A stretch of DNA of 36,449 bases. It comes from Euryarchaeota archaeon UBA556. Its GTDB lineage: Archaea; Thermoplasmatota; Poseidoniia; Poseidoniales; Thalassarchaeaceae. Shown here one piece after another: positions 1-7,545 of the stretch. Within the stretch, counting starts at the first letter, position 1. Each line of letters opens with the position of its first letter. The notes under the pieces were generated by a model, which had not been told where the DNA came from, did no database searches, and saw nothing but the letters and a program-made list of their open reading frames with translations. The DNA lies in contig DADI01000060.1 of NCBI GenBank assembly GCA_002494975.1, positions 11,002 through 47,450 on the forward strand, read 5' to 3'. The translations under genes were made by a program, and so were the position numbers.

Positions 1-731
1 CCATCATCAAAATGTAACATACCCCAAAACCAAGGGAATGTAGGGGCTTGGACACTAACTTTTTGAAAGTATCCAGTACCTTCAAATTTTTCATCATCAA
101 TTACGATTGAAGCTTTAGTGCCCTGGACTCTTAAGATATCATAACCCATATCTGAGAAGAAAACATTATTTTTGTAAGTCAATCGACTTGGAGGCCCCCA
201 CCAAGGAGTTAGTTCAGCAGTTATTGATTTGGGAGCACCATTTAGTTGTGCTTTTTTGTCACTAGTTAAATTCAACCAAAACTTCTTGTTACCTTTGGTC
301 ATTCCTAAAGATAAATCCTCATCAACCAATGGTACCACCGCTCCGGAACCATGCCCTTGACCTTCTTCCGGCCATAATGGGTGCTTATCGTCTATTGAAA
401 CCATTTTACACTCACGAATAATTAATGGCTCATGCATATTTTGTCCATCGAACCACCAAGAACATACCATACCAGGGACCACGTGACCGCCATGTTCATC
501 GACCCTCATCCGTGAACCAGGTTTCCACCAATGATCATTAACGCGAATTGCAGGAGTTTCTTTAGACGACCATAAAACCATTAATTGTCTAGAACGACCA
601 GGGTTATCGGGATCAGGTATGAAAATAATTACCCACCACCACCACCATGAGAGACGTGGTAAACTTGGCATCATATCTAAACGCCATAATGAAGAATAAT
701 CTCCTATGAATTGATCAGAATCACCCACCAT
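1..731 (-). CDS. Unknown protein, C-terminus cut by window edge
   Basis: Reading the minus strand from an ATG at 731 gives an open frame of 243 codons that runs off the window at position 1, so the C-terminus is missing. The start lies 10 nt after the stop of the ABC permease gene, so it is probably the last gene of that operon. The visible protein is rich in Trp, with five Trp in a row near residue 29, and has motifs such as PGSRMRVDEHGGH, ELTPWWGPPSR and, near the cut end, GTGYFQKV followed by TFPWFWGMLHFDDG. The last pattern faintly recalls the lipocalin-like folds of the CrtC/AttH/tocopherol-cyclase type, but this is a weak resemblance from memory. No signal peptide is evident and no catalytic residues can be named. 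Real gene: fairly sure. Function: unknown. Confidence 0.7.
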   Translation of the reverse strand, partial: MVGDSDQFIGDYSSLWRLDMMPSLPRLSWWWWWVIIFIPDPDNPGRSRQLMVLWSSKETPAIRVNDHWWKPGSRMRVDEHGGHVVPGMVCSWWFDGQNMHEPLIIRECKMVSIDDKHPLWPEEGQGHGSGAVVPLVDEDLSLGMTKGNKKFWLNLTSDKKAQLNGAPKSITAELTPWWGPPSRLTYKNNVFFSDMGYDILRVQGTKASIVIDDEKFEGTGYFQKVSVQAPTFPWFWGMLHFDD

Positions 732-740
732 AATTACACT

Positions 741-2354
741 TCACATAATCTCTTTATTTCTAAAGATTAACTGTCCTATAGCAATCATACCTATACTAAT
801 TGATAACATGATTACAACACTTATTATTAATGCGACAAATGGATTTCCTGTTTCCAAAGTATGAACGGGTGGGTGCCAGAAAAAGGAGATCCCAGTTTCC
901 AAGCCGAAGGCCTCTGCTTTTTGTTGCATTAGAGATGTATCACTCCAAGATATCATGACTACTGCATCAATTATCTGAATAGCCCAATGAGACACAGAAA
1001 GCATTGTAATACTTGCATTTGGAATTGTGATTGTAAATAACCCCATTAAAAATTCCCATATACCGTAAAGAATACAGATGTAAACGCCATATTTTGGCAT
1101 TACTAAACCAACGGTATTGAAAATAGAACCATACGCAGTTAAGACCAAAATTGTAGCGAGAGCAATACCCATCCACACAGGATAATCAGATAACCTCACT
1201 ATAGAAGGACCAGGCCCTATCAGAGAAGTAATTAGAGCGACAATCAAAATAAGTATCACCGTATATGACACTACGATACCGAGATAACCTAATAGTCGAT
1301 AAAGGATAAATTCCCCTCTATGAATAGGTTTGGAAAGCAAGTAATGTAGTGTTCCATTTTCAGACTCATCCCTAACTAATCCTAGAGCCAAAAATAATGG
1401 TAGGAAAAGGCCTAGAATCATTACAAAGGCAATTTTCCCCGTACCAATAATGAAAGTTCTGTGGCTTGACTCGCCTATATGTTCAGAATCATCTGGGTCC
1501 TCATCAACATTATAATCGGCTTGAATTGAAACTAAATTACCATTCTGATCATAAACCCATTCGACATCACAATTTATTCCATTTCTATTGCCATCATCTT
1601 GATATTCATCTTCTGTCAGATATTCATCTCTCAGACAATCGCCATCATCATCTATGCCATTTATGGGATCTTCATCTATATACCTTGATTTCGGATGTTT
1701 CTCAACAAAAAATGACTCAGTCATATAGCCCCATTCTGCAGACCAACCCGGCTCGACAGAGATTTCACCTTCTCCTGCGAAACTCACTGCAAATACCACA
1801 TAAGTACCATTTTCGAGAACACAATAACTCGGAGACTGGAAATAAGTCCAATCTTCAAAAGGACTCCCATCAGGACAATCTATTCCTCGACCTCCCCAAT
1901 CTATCCAATTATAGTAAATAAATGGGCTTTCAGCCTCTTTATCAATCCAAGTAGGTGTAAAATATCCAGTAACTGAGACCCATGTATGATTGCCGTAATG
2001 AGTTCTTGGTTGGTCATTATAATCAATATCACCTAGGTAAATGTATTCTGATGAACCTGGGTAATTTTTAGTATCATAATCACTAGTCCCATAGATTCTT
2101 TCTTGGCCTAAAGGATACCCATCATTGTCCCAATCTTCACTATCACCATCGTTGTCTATTGGTTCAAAAGTTGTTCTTATAGAATCTATATAAAATACAA
2201 GTAATAAAGATATCAATAAAACACCTACGCCTAATACAACCCAAGTTGATATTCGATTACGTAGTTGACGTATGGTCAACTCTGTTATAGCACCGGCTTT
2301 CCTATCTATTTGAGTCCAAACTGTTTCTGAGAGACCTCGACCCTGATCATCCAT
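741..2354 (-). CDS. ABC-2 type permease with large Asp-rich ectodomain
   Basis: Membrane subunit of an ABC exporter. From the ATG at 2354 it is 537 residues. TM1 is at about 38-56. A hydrophilic domain of about 245 residues (57-302) follows, then five or six further TM segments to the C-terminus, including the ABC-2 pattern LVRDESENGTLHYLLSKP typical of NatB/GldF-like permeases. The ectodomain has Asp-rich clusters (DNDGDSEDWDNDG; DPINGIDDDGDCLRDE; DDGNRNGINCD) that look like calcium-binding thrombospondin-3/EF-hand-like loops. The frame is open five codons further up to a TTG, but a GGAGG 8 nt before the ATG fixes the start at 2354. The ATPase gene stops 1 nt upstream, so the two are translationally coupled. 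Substrate unknown. Confidence 0.88.
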   Translation of the reverse strand: MDDQGRGLSETVWTQIDRKAGAITELTIRQLRNRISTWVVLGVGVLLISLLLVFYIDSIRTTFEPIDNDGDSEDWDNDGYPLGQERIYGTSDYDTKNYPGSSEYIYLGDIDYNDQPRTHYGNHTWVSVTGYFTPTWIDKEAESPFIYYNWIDWGGRGIDCPDGSPFEDWTYFQSPSYCVLENGTYVVFAVSFAGEGEISVEPGWSAEWGYMTESFFVEKHPKSRYIDEDPINGIDDDGDCLRDEYLTEDEYQDDGNRNGINCDVEWVYDQNGNLVSIQADYNVDEDPDDSEHIGESSHRTFIIGTGKIAFVMILGLFLPLFLALGLVRDESENGTLHYLLSKPIHRGEFILYRLLGYLGIVVSYTVILILIVALITSLIGPGPSIVRLSDYPVWMGIALATILVLTAYGSIFNTVGLVMPKYGVYICILYGIWEFLMGLFTITIPNASITMLSVSHWAIQIIDAVVMISWSDTSLMQQKAEAFGLETGISFFWHPPVHTLETGNPFVALIISVVIMLSISIGMIAIGQLIFRNKEIM

Positions 2355-2355
2355 A

Positions 2356-3297
2356 TTAAGTGCCTCCAATTAAGTATCCTAGTAATGATTCTAAATTATC
2401 ATCTGGATTATCTATCCGAGATACTGAAACTTTCGAATCAACAATAACCCGAGGTAAAACAGAATGAGCTGCAGATAAATCATTGGTCTGTATTTCCAAC
2501 TTTCCTTCTTCCGGAAATCTGACACCATATACAGGTTCTTCACCTATAAATGCGCTTGCTAACTTCCTCGGTTCATCCGTAGTAATCATTATTCTATGAG
2601 GATGTTTATCCAATAGATCACGAATAGCATATAAGTTCCCGAGAGCGAGTAATCTCCCATTATGAAGAATAACTATTTGCTCAGTAATTCGTTCTATTTC
2701 TTCTAGAATATGACTGGATACAAGTACTGTTTTACCTTGGCTTCCAAGTTCCCTAATTACATTCATTATACTGGTCCGAGCAATGGGGTCACAACCATGC
2801 AATGGTTCATCTAATATTATTAAATCAGGATCATGAACTAATGCATGAGCAATTTTTACCCTCTGCCGCATACCTTTACTATACTTCCCGATTTCTTTAT
2901 GACGAACATCATGCAGACCCACGAAATCAAGTACATGCTCTGCTCTTGCATTTGCTTCTTCTCTGGTCATACCGTGTAATCTAGCAAGTGTAGATACAAA
3001 ATCCTGAGCGGTCATCCAATCGTAAAGTCTTTCAGATTCGCTGACATAACCTATTCTTCGATAAGGAGAGGTATCGGACCAAGGATCTATTCCAAATAGC
3101 TTGACATTGCCTTGACTCGGCTTTAGACGACCCATTAGTAATTTGAATAGTGTAGATTTCCCGGCACCATTTGGACCAAGTATCCCGGTGACACCACCTT
3201 CTATTGCTAAAGAAATATCATTGATTCCCATAACTTGGCCGTACCATTTTGAAACATTTTCTAAAATAACTGAAGGAGTTTTATTATCTTCACTCAT
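2356..3297 (-). CDS. ABC transporter ATP-binding protein (NatA/CcmA-like)
   Basis: Cytoplasmic ATPase that powers the permease encoded directly downstream. The 313 residues contain Walker A GPNGAGKST (41-49), the signature YSKGMRQR (about 139-146), Walker B LIILDEP (159-165) and the switch His in SSHILEE (H196). The signature SKGMRQR in place of LSGGQ is usual in ABC-2 exporter ATPases. The Q-loop position reads VSESERLYD and the D-loop HGCDP rather than NGLDP, a small oddity. A C-terminal regulatory tail of about 90 residues follows. The ATG overlaps the stop of the preceding permease by 4 nt (ATGA), placing it third in a four-gene operon. Substrate not predictable. Confidence 0.93.
   Translation of the reverse strand: MSEDNKTPSVILENVSKWYGQVMGINDISLAIEGGVTGILGPNGAGKSTLFKLLMGRLKPSQGNVKLFGIDPWSDTSPYRRIGYVSESERLYDWMTAQDFVSTLARLHGMTREEANARAEHVLDFVGLHDVRHKEIGKYSKGMRQRVKIAHALVHDPDLIILDEPLHGCDPIARTSIMNVIRELGSQGKTVLVSSHILEEIERITEQIVILHNGRLLALGNLYAIRDLLDKHPHRIMITTDEPRKLASAFIGEEPVYGVRFPEEGKLEIQTNDLSAAHSVLPRVIVDSKVSVSRIDNPDDNLESLLGYLIGGT
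2363..2367 (-). promoter_or_regulatory. Shine-Dalgarno site of the ABC-2 permease
   Basis: GGAGG on the minus strand, 8 nt before the ATG at 2354. It lies inside the last codons of the upstream ATPase gene and decides between the TTG at 2369 and the ATG at 2354 in favour of the ATG. Confidence 0.65.
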
Positions 3298-4307
3298 TCT
3301 CGAGTCACCTCCAAAGAACTAACTCTTGAAATTAATATCATAATTGAAATTACATTCATCATTATCAAGGAAACTACAGACAGAGATAATGAATGAGAAT
3401 AATTGAGTTCTAAACCCAATAACCACTGGCCTAAATGGGCAAGGCAGTCATAGGGACTTAAGACGTATAGTATTGAAGTATCGAATTGAAGATCGACTAA
3501 TAGGGCAACTAACTTCGTACCATATATTATACTTAAAAAAGCAATCGCTGAAAAAAATCTACTCTGACTTATGCTTGACAATGCAAGACCAATGGATGTA
3601 TATGTTATGACAAGTAATAAACTACACAATAAACCAGATAAAAACATAGGAAGTGTGTCGATTAAAAATCCCCAACCTTCTCCTTTGAATACTATTGCAA
3701 GTGTGTAATATGCCAAGTAAGAAAATACTATAACAAAACCTAAAACTACTGCCACGCTCAAATATTTCATCAAAGTATAGTCAACTCTTGTCACCGGCCT
3801 AGAGAAATATATTGCACTAGTACCATTTCTTCTATCATCTGAAATCATACCCCCAACGACAAGAGCAGTTAGCAATGGCCAATAGCATAAATTTCTGGGA
3901 AAATATCCTAAAACTTGCCCCCATAAATTACTACGATTAATACCCCACATTTTGTCGATGAAACTATCAGGGCCTGCGCCAAATAATGATGAGAAAAATA
4001 ACATAGCAATTGGAGATATAGCACCGATGAATATGACCAAAATAGTTAGTCTGACAAAAGGATTGTAATGCCTATGGCCCTTTGAAGTGAATAATCCGAA
4101 AACATGATGCCGGAAAATCGCATAATTTCTAACCCATCGAGGGCCAAGATTACCATTCCATGGACGATAATTTTGCTCGAAAATAGCTCCTAAAGACGCT
4201 TCTTTCTTTGCAACTATTGCTGAAGAATCAGTATCTCCATCATCAGAACCATATGCTACTTCCATACGTGTTTGACCGCCACCTAGATCAATCAAATCGT
4301 CACTCAT
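3294..4307 (-). CDS. ABC-2 type permease, six TM segments
   Basis: Membrane subunit paired with the ATPase encoded just upstream (4304-5299), which it overlaps by 4 nt. The 337 residues start with about 80 hydrophilic, presumably cytoplasmic residues, then about six TM helices. The stretch ISDDRRNGTSAIYFSRPVTR after TM2 is the typical ABC-2 motif, with a charged loop followed by S-R-P. Unlike the other permease of the operon it has no large ectodomain. Together the four genes encode two ATPase-permease pairs, which could be two exporters or one heteromeric complex of two NBDs and two different permeases. Function beyond ABC-type export is unknown. Confidence 0.88.
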   Translation of the reverse strand: MSDDLIDLGGGQTRMEVAYGSDDGDTDSSAIVAKKEASLGAIFEQNYRPWNGNLGPRWVRNYAIFRHHVFGLFTSKGHRHYNPFVRLTILVIFIGAISPIAMLFFSSLFGAGPDSFIDKMWGINRSNLWGQVLGYFPRNLCYWPLLTALVVGGMISDDRRNGTSAIYFSRPVTRVDYTLMKYLSVAVVLGFVIVFSYLAYYTLAIVFKGEGWGFLIDTLPMFLSGLLCSLLLVITYTSIGLALSSISQSRFFSAIAFLSIIYGTKLVALLVDLQFDTSILYVLSPYDCLAHLGQWLLGLELNYSHSLSLSVVSLIMMNVISIMILISRVSSLEVTRE

Positions 4308-5299
4308 ACACTTGCCTCCCCGGTATGCTCAAAAGTCATAAGATCGGATGTTTTCTTGACTTCAGCGCCTAATTTATCCATTATGAGCAAGAAAATATCT
4401 TCTAAGTCTGGTTCATATTCACCCATCTTTCTTACTTGCACACCACTTTCAACAGCACATTCTAAAATTAGTGAAATTGTTTCTTCGGATTCTACTTTAA
4501 TCCTCATTACTCTACCTAGACGTCTGACTATAAGTCCTTTAGATTCTAAAGAGTCCTGCATCCTAGATGAACCGCCCCAAACAGATATTTCTATTTCTTC
4601 ATCAACTTGTTTGGCAAGCTCATCGATTCTCCTATGGACTACGATTTTACCCTTATGAATCATGACAATGTTATCACAGACTTCTTGGATATCATCCATA
4701 ACGTGGCCACTCATCAATACTGTTCTACCACCTTGATTAACTGTGTTCCTAAGTGTTTGCAACATAAAATCCCGAGCACGTTGATCAAGACCATTTGTTG
4801 GTTCATCACAGATCAGTATTTCTGGATCATGTATCAGTGCACAAGCAAGCTTAGTTGCTTGTTTCATGCCTGTACTAAATGTTTCAATTTTACGATATCT
4901 TTGATCTTTGAGGCCAACATATTCTAAGACTTCATGTGCCCTTTGGGTCGCTTGAGAGGGGTTCATCCCAATTAATTCACCAGAATAACGTACTTGATCA
5001 ATTGCAGACAACCCTGGATCCAAGGAGTCATATTCAGGCATATATCCAATTTTTGAACGTATTAAATCGCCCTGAGTTCTAATATCATAACCCAAAACAG
5101 TACCCTCGCCTGAAGTAGTTGTAATCAAACCTAAGATACACTTGAAGAAAGTAGATTTACCTGCACCATTAGGTCCAAGAATTCCTGTAGCACCCGATTG
5201 AAGTTTCAAATTCAGGCCTTGTAAAGCAATATGAGGACCATACATCTTGACCAAATCTTTGGTCTCAATTACCAATTTAGGATCTGAATCAACAGTCAA
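4304..5299 (-). CDS. ABC transporter ATP-binding protein, first gene of operon
   Basis: ATPase subunit of an ABC-2 exporter, 331 residues. Walker A GPNGAGKST (42-50), signature FSTGMKQA (141-148), Walker B EILICDEPTNGLD (160-172) and switch His in MSGHVMDD (H199) are all present. A C-terminal domain of about 110 residues follows. The frame begins with TTG at 5299; no ATG lies before the conserved first strand (LVIETKDLVKMYG), and GGTGAT sits 3 nt upstream of the TTG, so the TTG start is credible. It leads the four-gene operon and its stop overlaps the ATG of the permease gene. Its signature and D-loop are closer to consensus than those of the second ATPase, so the pairs are diverged paralogues. 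Confidence 0.92.
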   Translation of the reverse strand: MTVDSDPKLVIETKDLVKMYGPHIALQGLNLKLQSGATGILGPNGAGKSTFFKCILGLITTTSGEGTVLGYDIRTQGDLIRSKIGYMPEYDSLDPGLSAIDQVRYSGELIGMNPSQATQRAHEVLEYVGLKDQRYRKIETFSTGMKQATKLACALIHDPEILICDEPTNGLDQRARDFMLQTLRNTVNQGGRTVLMSGHVMDDIQEVCDNIVMIHKGKIVVHRRIDELAKQVDEEIEISVWGGSSRMQDSLESKGLIVRRLGRVMRIKVESEETISLILECAVESGVQVRKMGEYEPDLEDIFLLIMDKLGAEVKKTSDLMTFEHTGEASV

Positions 5300-5302
5300 A
5301 AT

Positions 5303-5324
5303 ATCACCAACACCCTACGGGTGT
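5303..5324 (-). promoter_or_regulatory. Leader of ABC operon: SD preceded by a 6-bp dyad
   Basis: On the minus strand GGTGAT (5308-5303) is a ribosome-binding site for the TTG start at 5299. Immediately upstream is a perfect inverted repeat ACACCC-TAC-GGGTGT (5310-5324). Its downstream arm ends one base before the SD core, so a hairpin or a bound regulator there could affect initiation. Too short to be certain it is not chance. Confidence 0.4.
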
Positions 5325-5376
5325 CATTACTTCGTTGGAATTTACGCTATTGAATGAATCGCCTGCAAGACCTGAA

Positions 5377-7545
5377 TTATACATCTGAATCTTTAAGCGC
5401 ACCATCACGAACTCTAACTGCTAGTCCTTTGGTAAGATAGGCCATTTCTCTAGCAGTAGTTATTGCAGTACCGTGTGCAACTAAATCGCCATTAGAATCT
5501 ACTACAAGACAAGGTTGCCCAGGAATAAGATGGGGGTCAGCTCCCAAAACATAGCCTTGCATGACATTCCTTCCTTGACCTACAAACGGTATGGCATCAT
5601 CAACAATCATAACTCTAGCAAGCCCAGGGTGATCTAATTCATCACCTTCAAATTCTTCTCCAAAAATAAGAGGGGATGAGGAATATTCTGAGTTAATCAT
5701 TCTCGCACCTTCTAATGTTAAAGAAATACCACCATCATTTAGTCTCGGAGAAATAGTATGAACGCCTCCAGAATAAACGTTTACCATTCTATTTGTCTTC
5801 GACCTTCGACTTGTCATCTCAGAAGTGATTTTGCAACCCAAAGAAGGTGTTACGCCATTGAGAACTGATAATTTATCTACAATTGAACACCTATCAAGCC
5901 AATCTCTAATTATTTTACTACCTTCAATACGCTCATCAGGGCTAGGCCCCGGAGAAATTCGGATAAATGGGAGATCTGATAGGTCTAACTCAAATAATTC
6001 TTGAATTATTTCATCTTCATCGAGGGGCAAGTCCCAAACGTCATCAGAGCAATCAATATGGCACCAAGGGGAAACATCTTCCATACTGTAAGGTATTAGA
6101 CCGATAGGAGTTGAAATAAGAACTATTGACCTTGGCTCATCTGTTAAACAAGAAATTACGGTGTGCAGAGAACTATCCCTCCATGGTGGTTTAGAACCTT
6201 CAATAATAACCACTCTTTGAGGTACATCCAATGACTCATCCCACCAAGAACCGGGGATTCTCCATCGCATCGCAAGTAAAGATTTAAAATGTAAAATATG
6301 AGGCCTCTCTTCAATATCATCAACTAAATTCTCGCCACCTCCCCTCACAGGATTAGTAGATGAAATCATCCTCATCGATGATATTCCAACAGGTCCCTCA
6401 TCGGGGTCATCTAACTGTTCTAATATCCACAAAAAAGCGTCCCTTAACTGGGCAGAGCAATGACTTCTTTCTTCCGCTAAATTCCATATTTTCCCATTCC
6501 TTACTGCCTCACGGCAACGTGCTAATTCTGATTGAGTGACTTCTAGATTATGTCTTGCTAAGATTTTTTCTCGTTCTTTTGAATCTAATGCTCTAACCTC
6601 TTCAGGAGTCCAATTAAATAACTCTGAGGACTGATATGGCCATTCATTAATTTCTTCGAGGCGGACTGTTCCTGTTGGTGTTAGGAGTCGCCCCCCTCTT
6701 GCAAAAAGTGCGTAGGCAGCAGAATCGAAAATATCTACTCCAAGTGCTATTGACATTGGGAAAAGTAATGGATGACCACAACCGAATAGATGAATTGGCC
6801 TATTAGGAGGTATAGTAGACTTCGCTGAGAGAAGAATTTTGAATAATTCTCTATATTTCTGATTTTCCATTAAAGGGACAATGCCACCTATCGGATGAAC
6901 AGTAAATCCTCTATATTCGCCCCTAATACCTCCCATTAATTCACCGGATAATGCTCTAAGGTCATCATGTAAGCCACCTTGTATTGGGCCATTAAGGAGT
7001 AATTCTTCACCTGCTTTTTCAAGAGAAATTGGGCCTCTCTCTGCGGTAACCTCAACTGCAGAAATAAGTTCATCTCTACTCATATCTGGCCGACCGAAAA
7101 CATCGAGCATAGTTCCTATATCCACACCAATATCTCTTTGGAATTCAACTATTTCTTCTACACCGACTTCCACGTCACCATATACATAGGATTGGAACGT
7201 TCCTGAATCAGTGACGATTACTCCAGGGAAATCAATTAATTCATGGACCCCCTTTTCTAAAGCAAATTCACTGAGATCATCGTGTTTCCACATAACATAA
7301 GAATTTGTTATCAGGCCCTCTACTCGATACTTATCCCACATCTCTCTCGGCTCTATTGTTCGAATATTTGGGTTGACAACTGGGAGAAGCATAGGAGTAT
7401 TAAGTAAACCATGTTTAGTATGAATACGACCAATTCTAGCAGCACCGTCTCTCTGAATAATTTCAAATTTCCCAATATCTTGTGGACGGCAAGGGGTGGG
7501 ATCTGGACGAGTACTCACAATAGGTCTGCGATACAGGTTAGTCAT
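5377..7545 (-). CDS. tgtA: Archaeosine tRNA-guanine transglycosylase, zinc site lost
   Basis: Exchanges guanine for preQ0 at position 15 of archaeal tRNAs. From the ATG at 7545 it is 722 residues; that ATG overlaps the stop of the upstream aconitase-X gene (TGATG). The catalytic domain (about 25-365) has the general Asp in VTDSGTFQS (D113), FGCGHP, and the nucleophile in DIFDSAAYALFARGGRLLTP (D274). The zinc His is kept (ARHNL, H332), but the three zinc Cys positions, at the correct distance from the nucleophile, read Tyr, Ser and Leu. A region near 480-545 (TPIGLIPYSMEDVSPWCH) resembles the extra domain shared with archaeosine synthase ArcS, and residues about 640-720 form a PUA domain (LARVMIVDDA to AVRVRDG). 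The length exceeds ordinary TgtA (about 580). The enzyme call is strong; zinc-free function is inference. Confidence 0.9.
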   Translation of the reverse strand: MTNLYRRPIVSTRPDPTPCRPQDIGKFEIIQRDGAARIGRIHTKHGLLNTPMLLPVVNPNIRTIEPREMWDKYRVEGLITNSYVMWKHDDLSEFALEKGVHELIDFPGVIVTDSGTFQSYVYGDVEVGVEEIVEFQRDIGVDIGTMLDVFGRPDMSRDELISAVEVTAERGPISLEKAGEELLLNGPIQGGLHDDLRALSGELMGGIRGEYRGFTVHPIGGIVPLMENQKYRELFKILLSAKSTIPPNRPIHLFGCGHPLLFPMSIALGVDIFDSAAYALFARGGRLLTPTGTVRLEEINEWPYQSSELFNWTPEEVRALDSKEREKILARHNLEVTQSELARCREAVRNGKIWNLAEERSHCSAQLRDAFLWILEQLDDPDEGPVGISSMRMISSTNPVRGGGENLVDDIEERPHILHFKSLLAMRWRIPGSWWDESLDVPQRVVIIEGSKPPWRDSSLHTVISCLTDEPRSIVLISTPIGLIPYSMEDVSPWCHIDCSDDVWDLPLDEDEIIQELFELDLSDLPFIRISPGPSPDERIEGSKIIRDWLDRCSIVDKLSVLNGVTPSLGCKITSEMTSRRSKTNRMVNVYSGGVHTISPRLNDGGISLTLEGARMINSEYSSSPLIFGEEFEGDELDHPGLARVMIVDDAIPFVGQGRNVMQGYVLGADPHLIPGQPCLVVDSNGDLVAHGTAITTAREMAYLTKGLAVRVRDGALKDSDV

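Noticed and set aside
1466..1921. 151-codon plus-strand frame with many His
   Set aside because: Antisense to the Asp-rich ectodomain of the ABC permease; the His codons are the complement of its Asp/Trp-rich sequence context.
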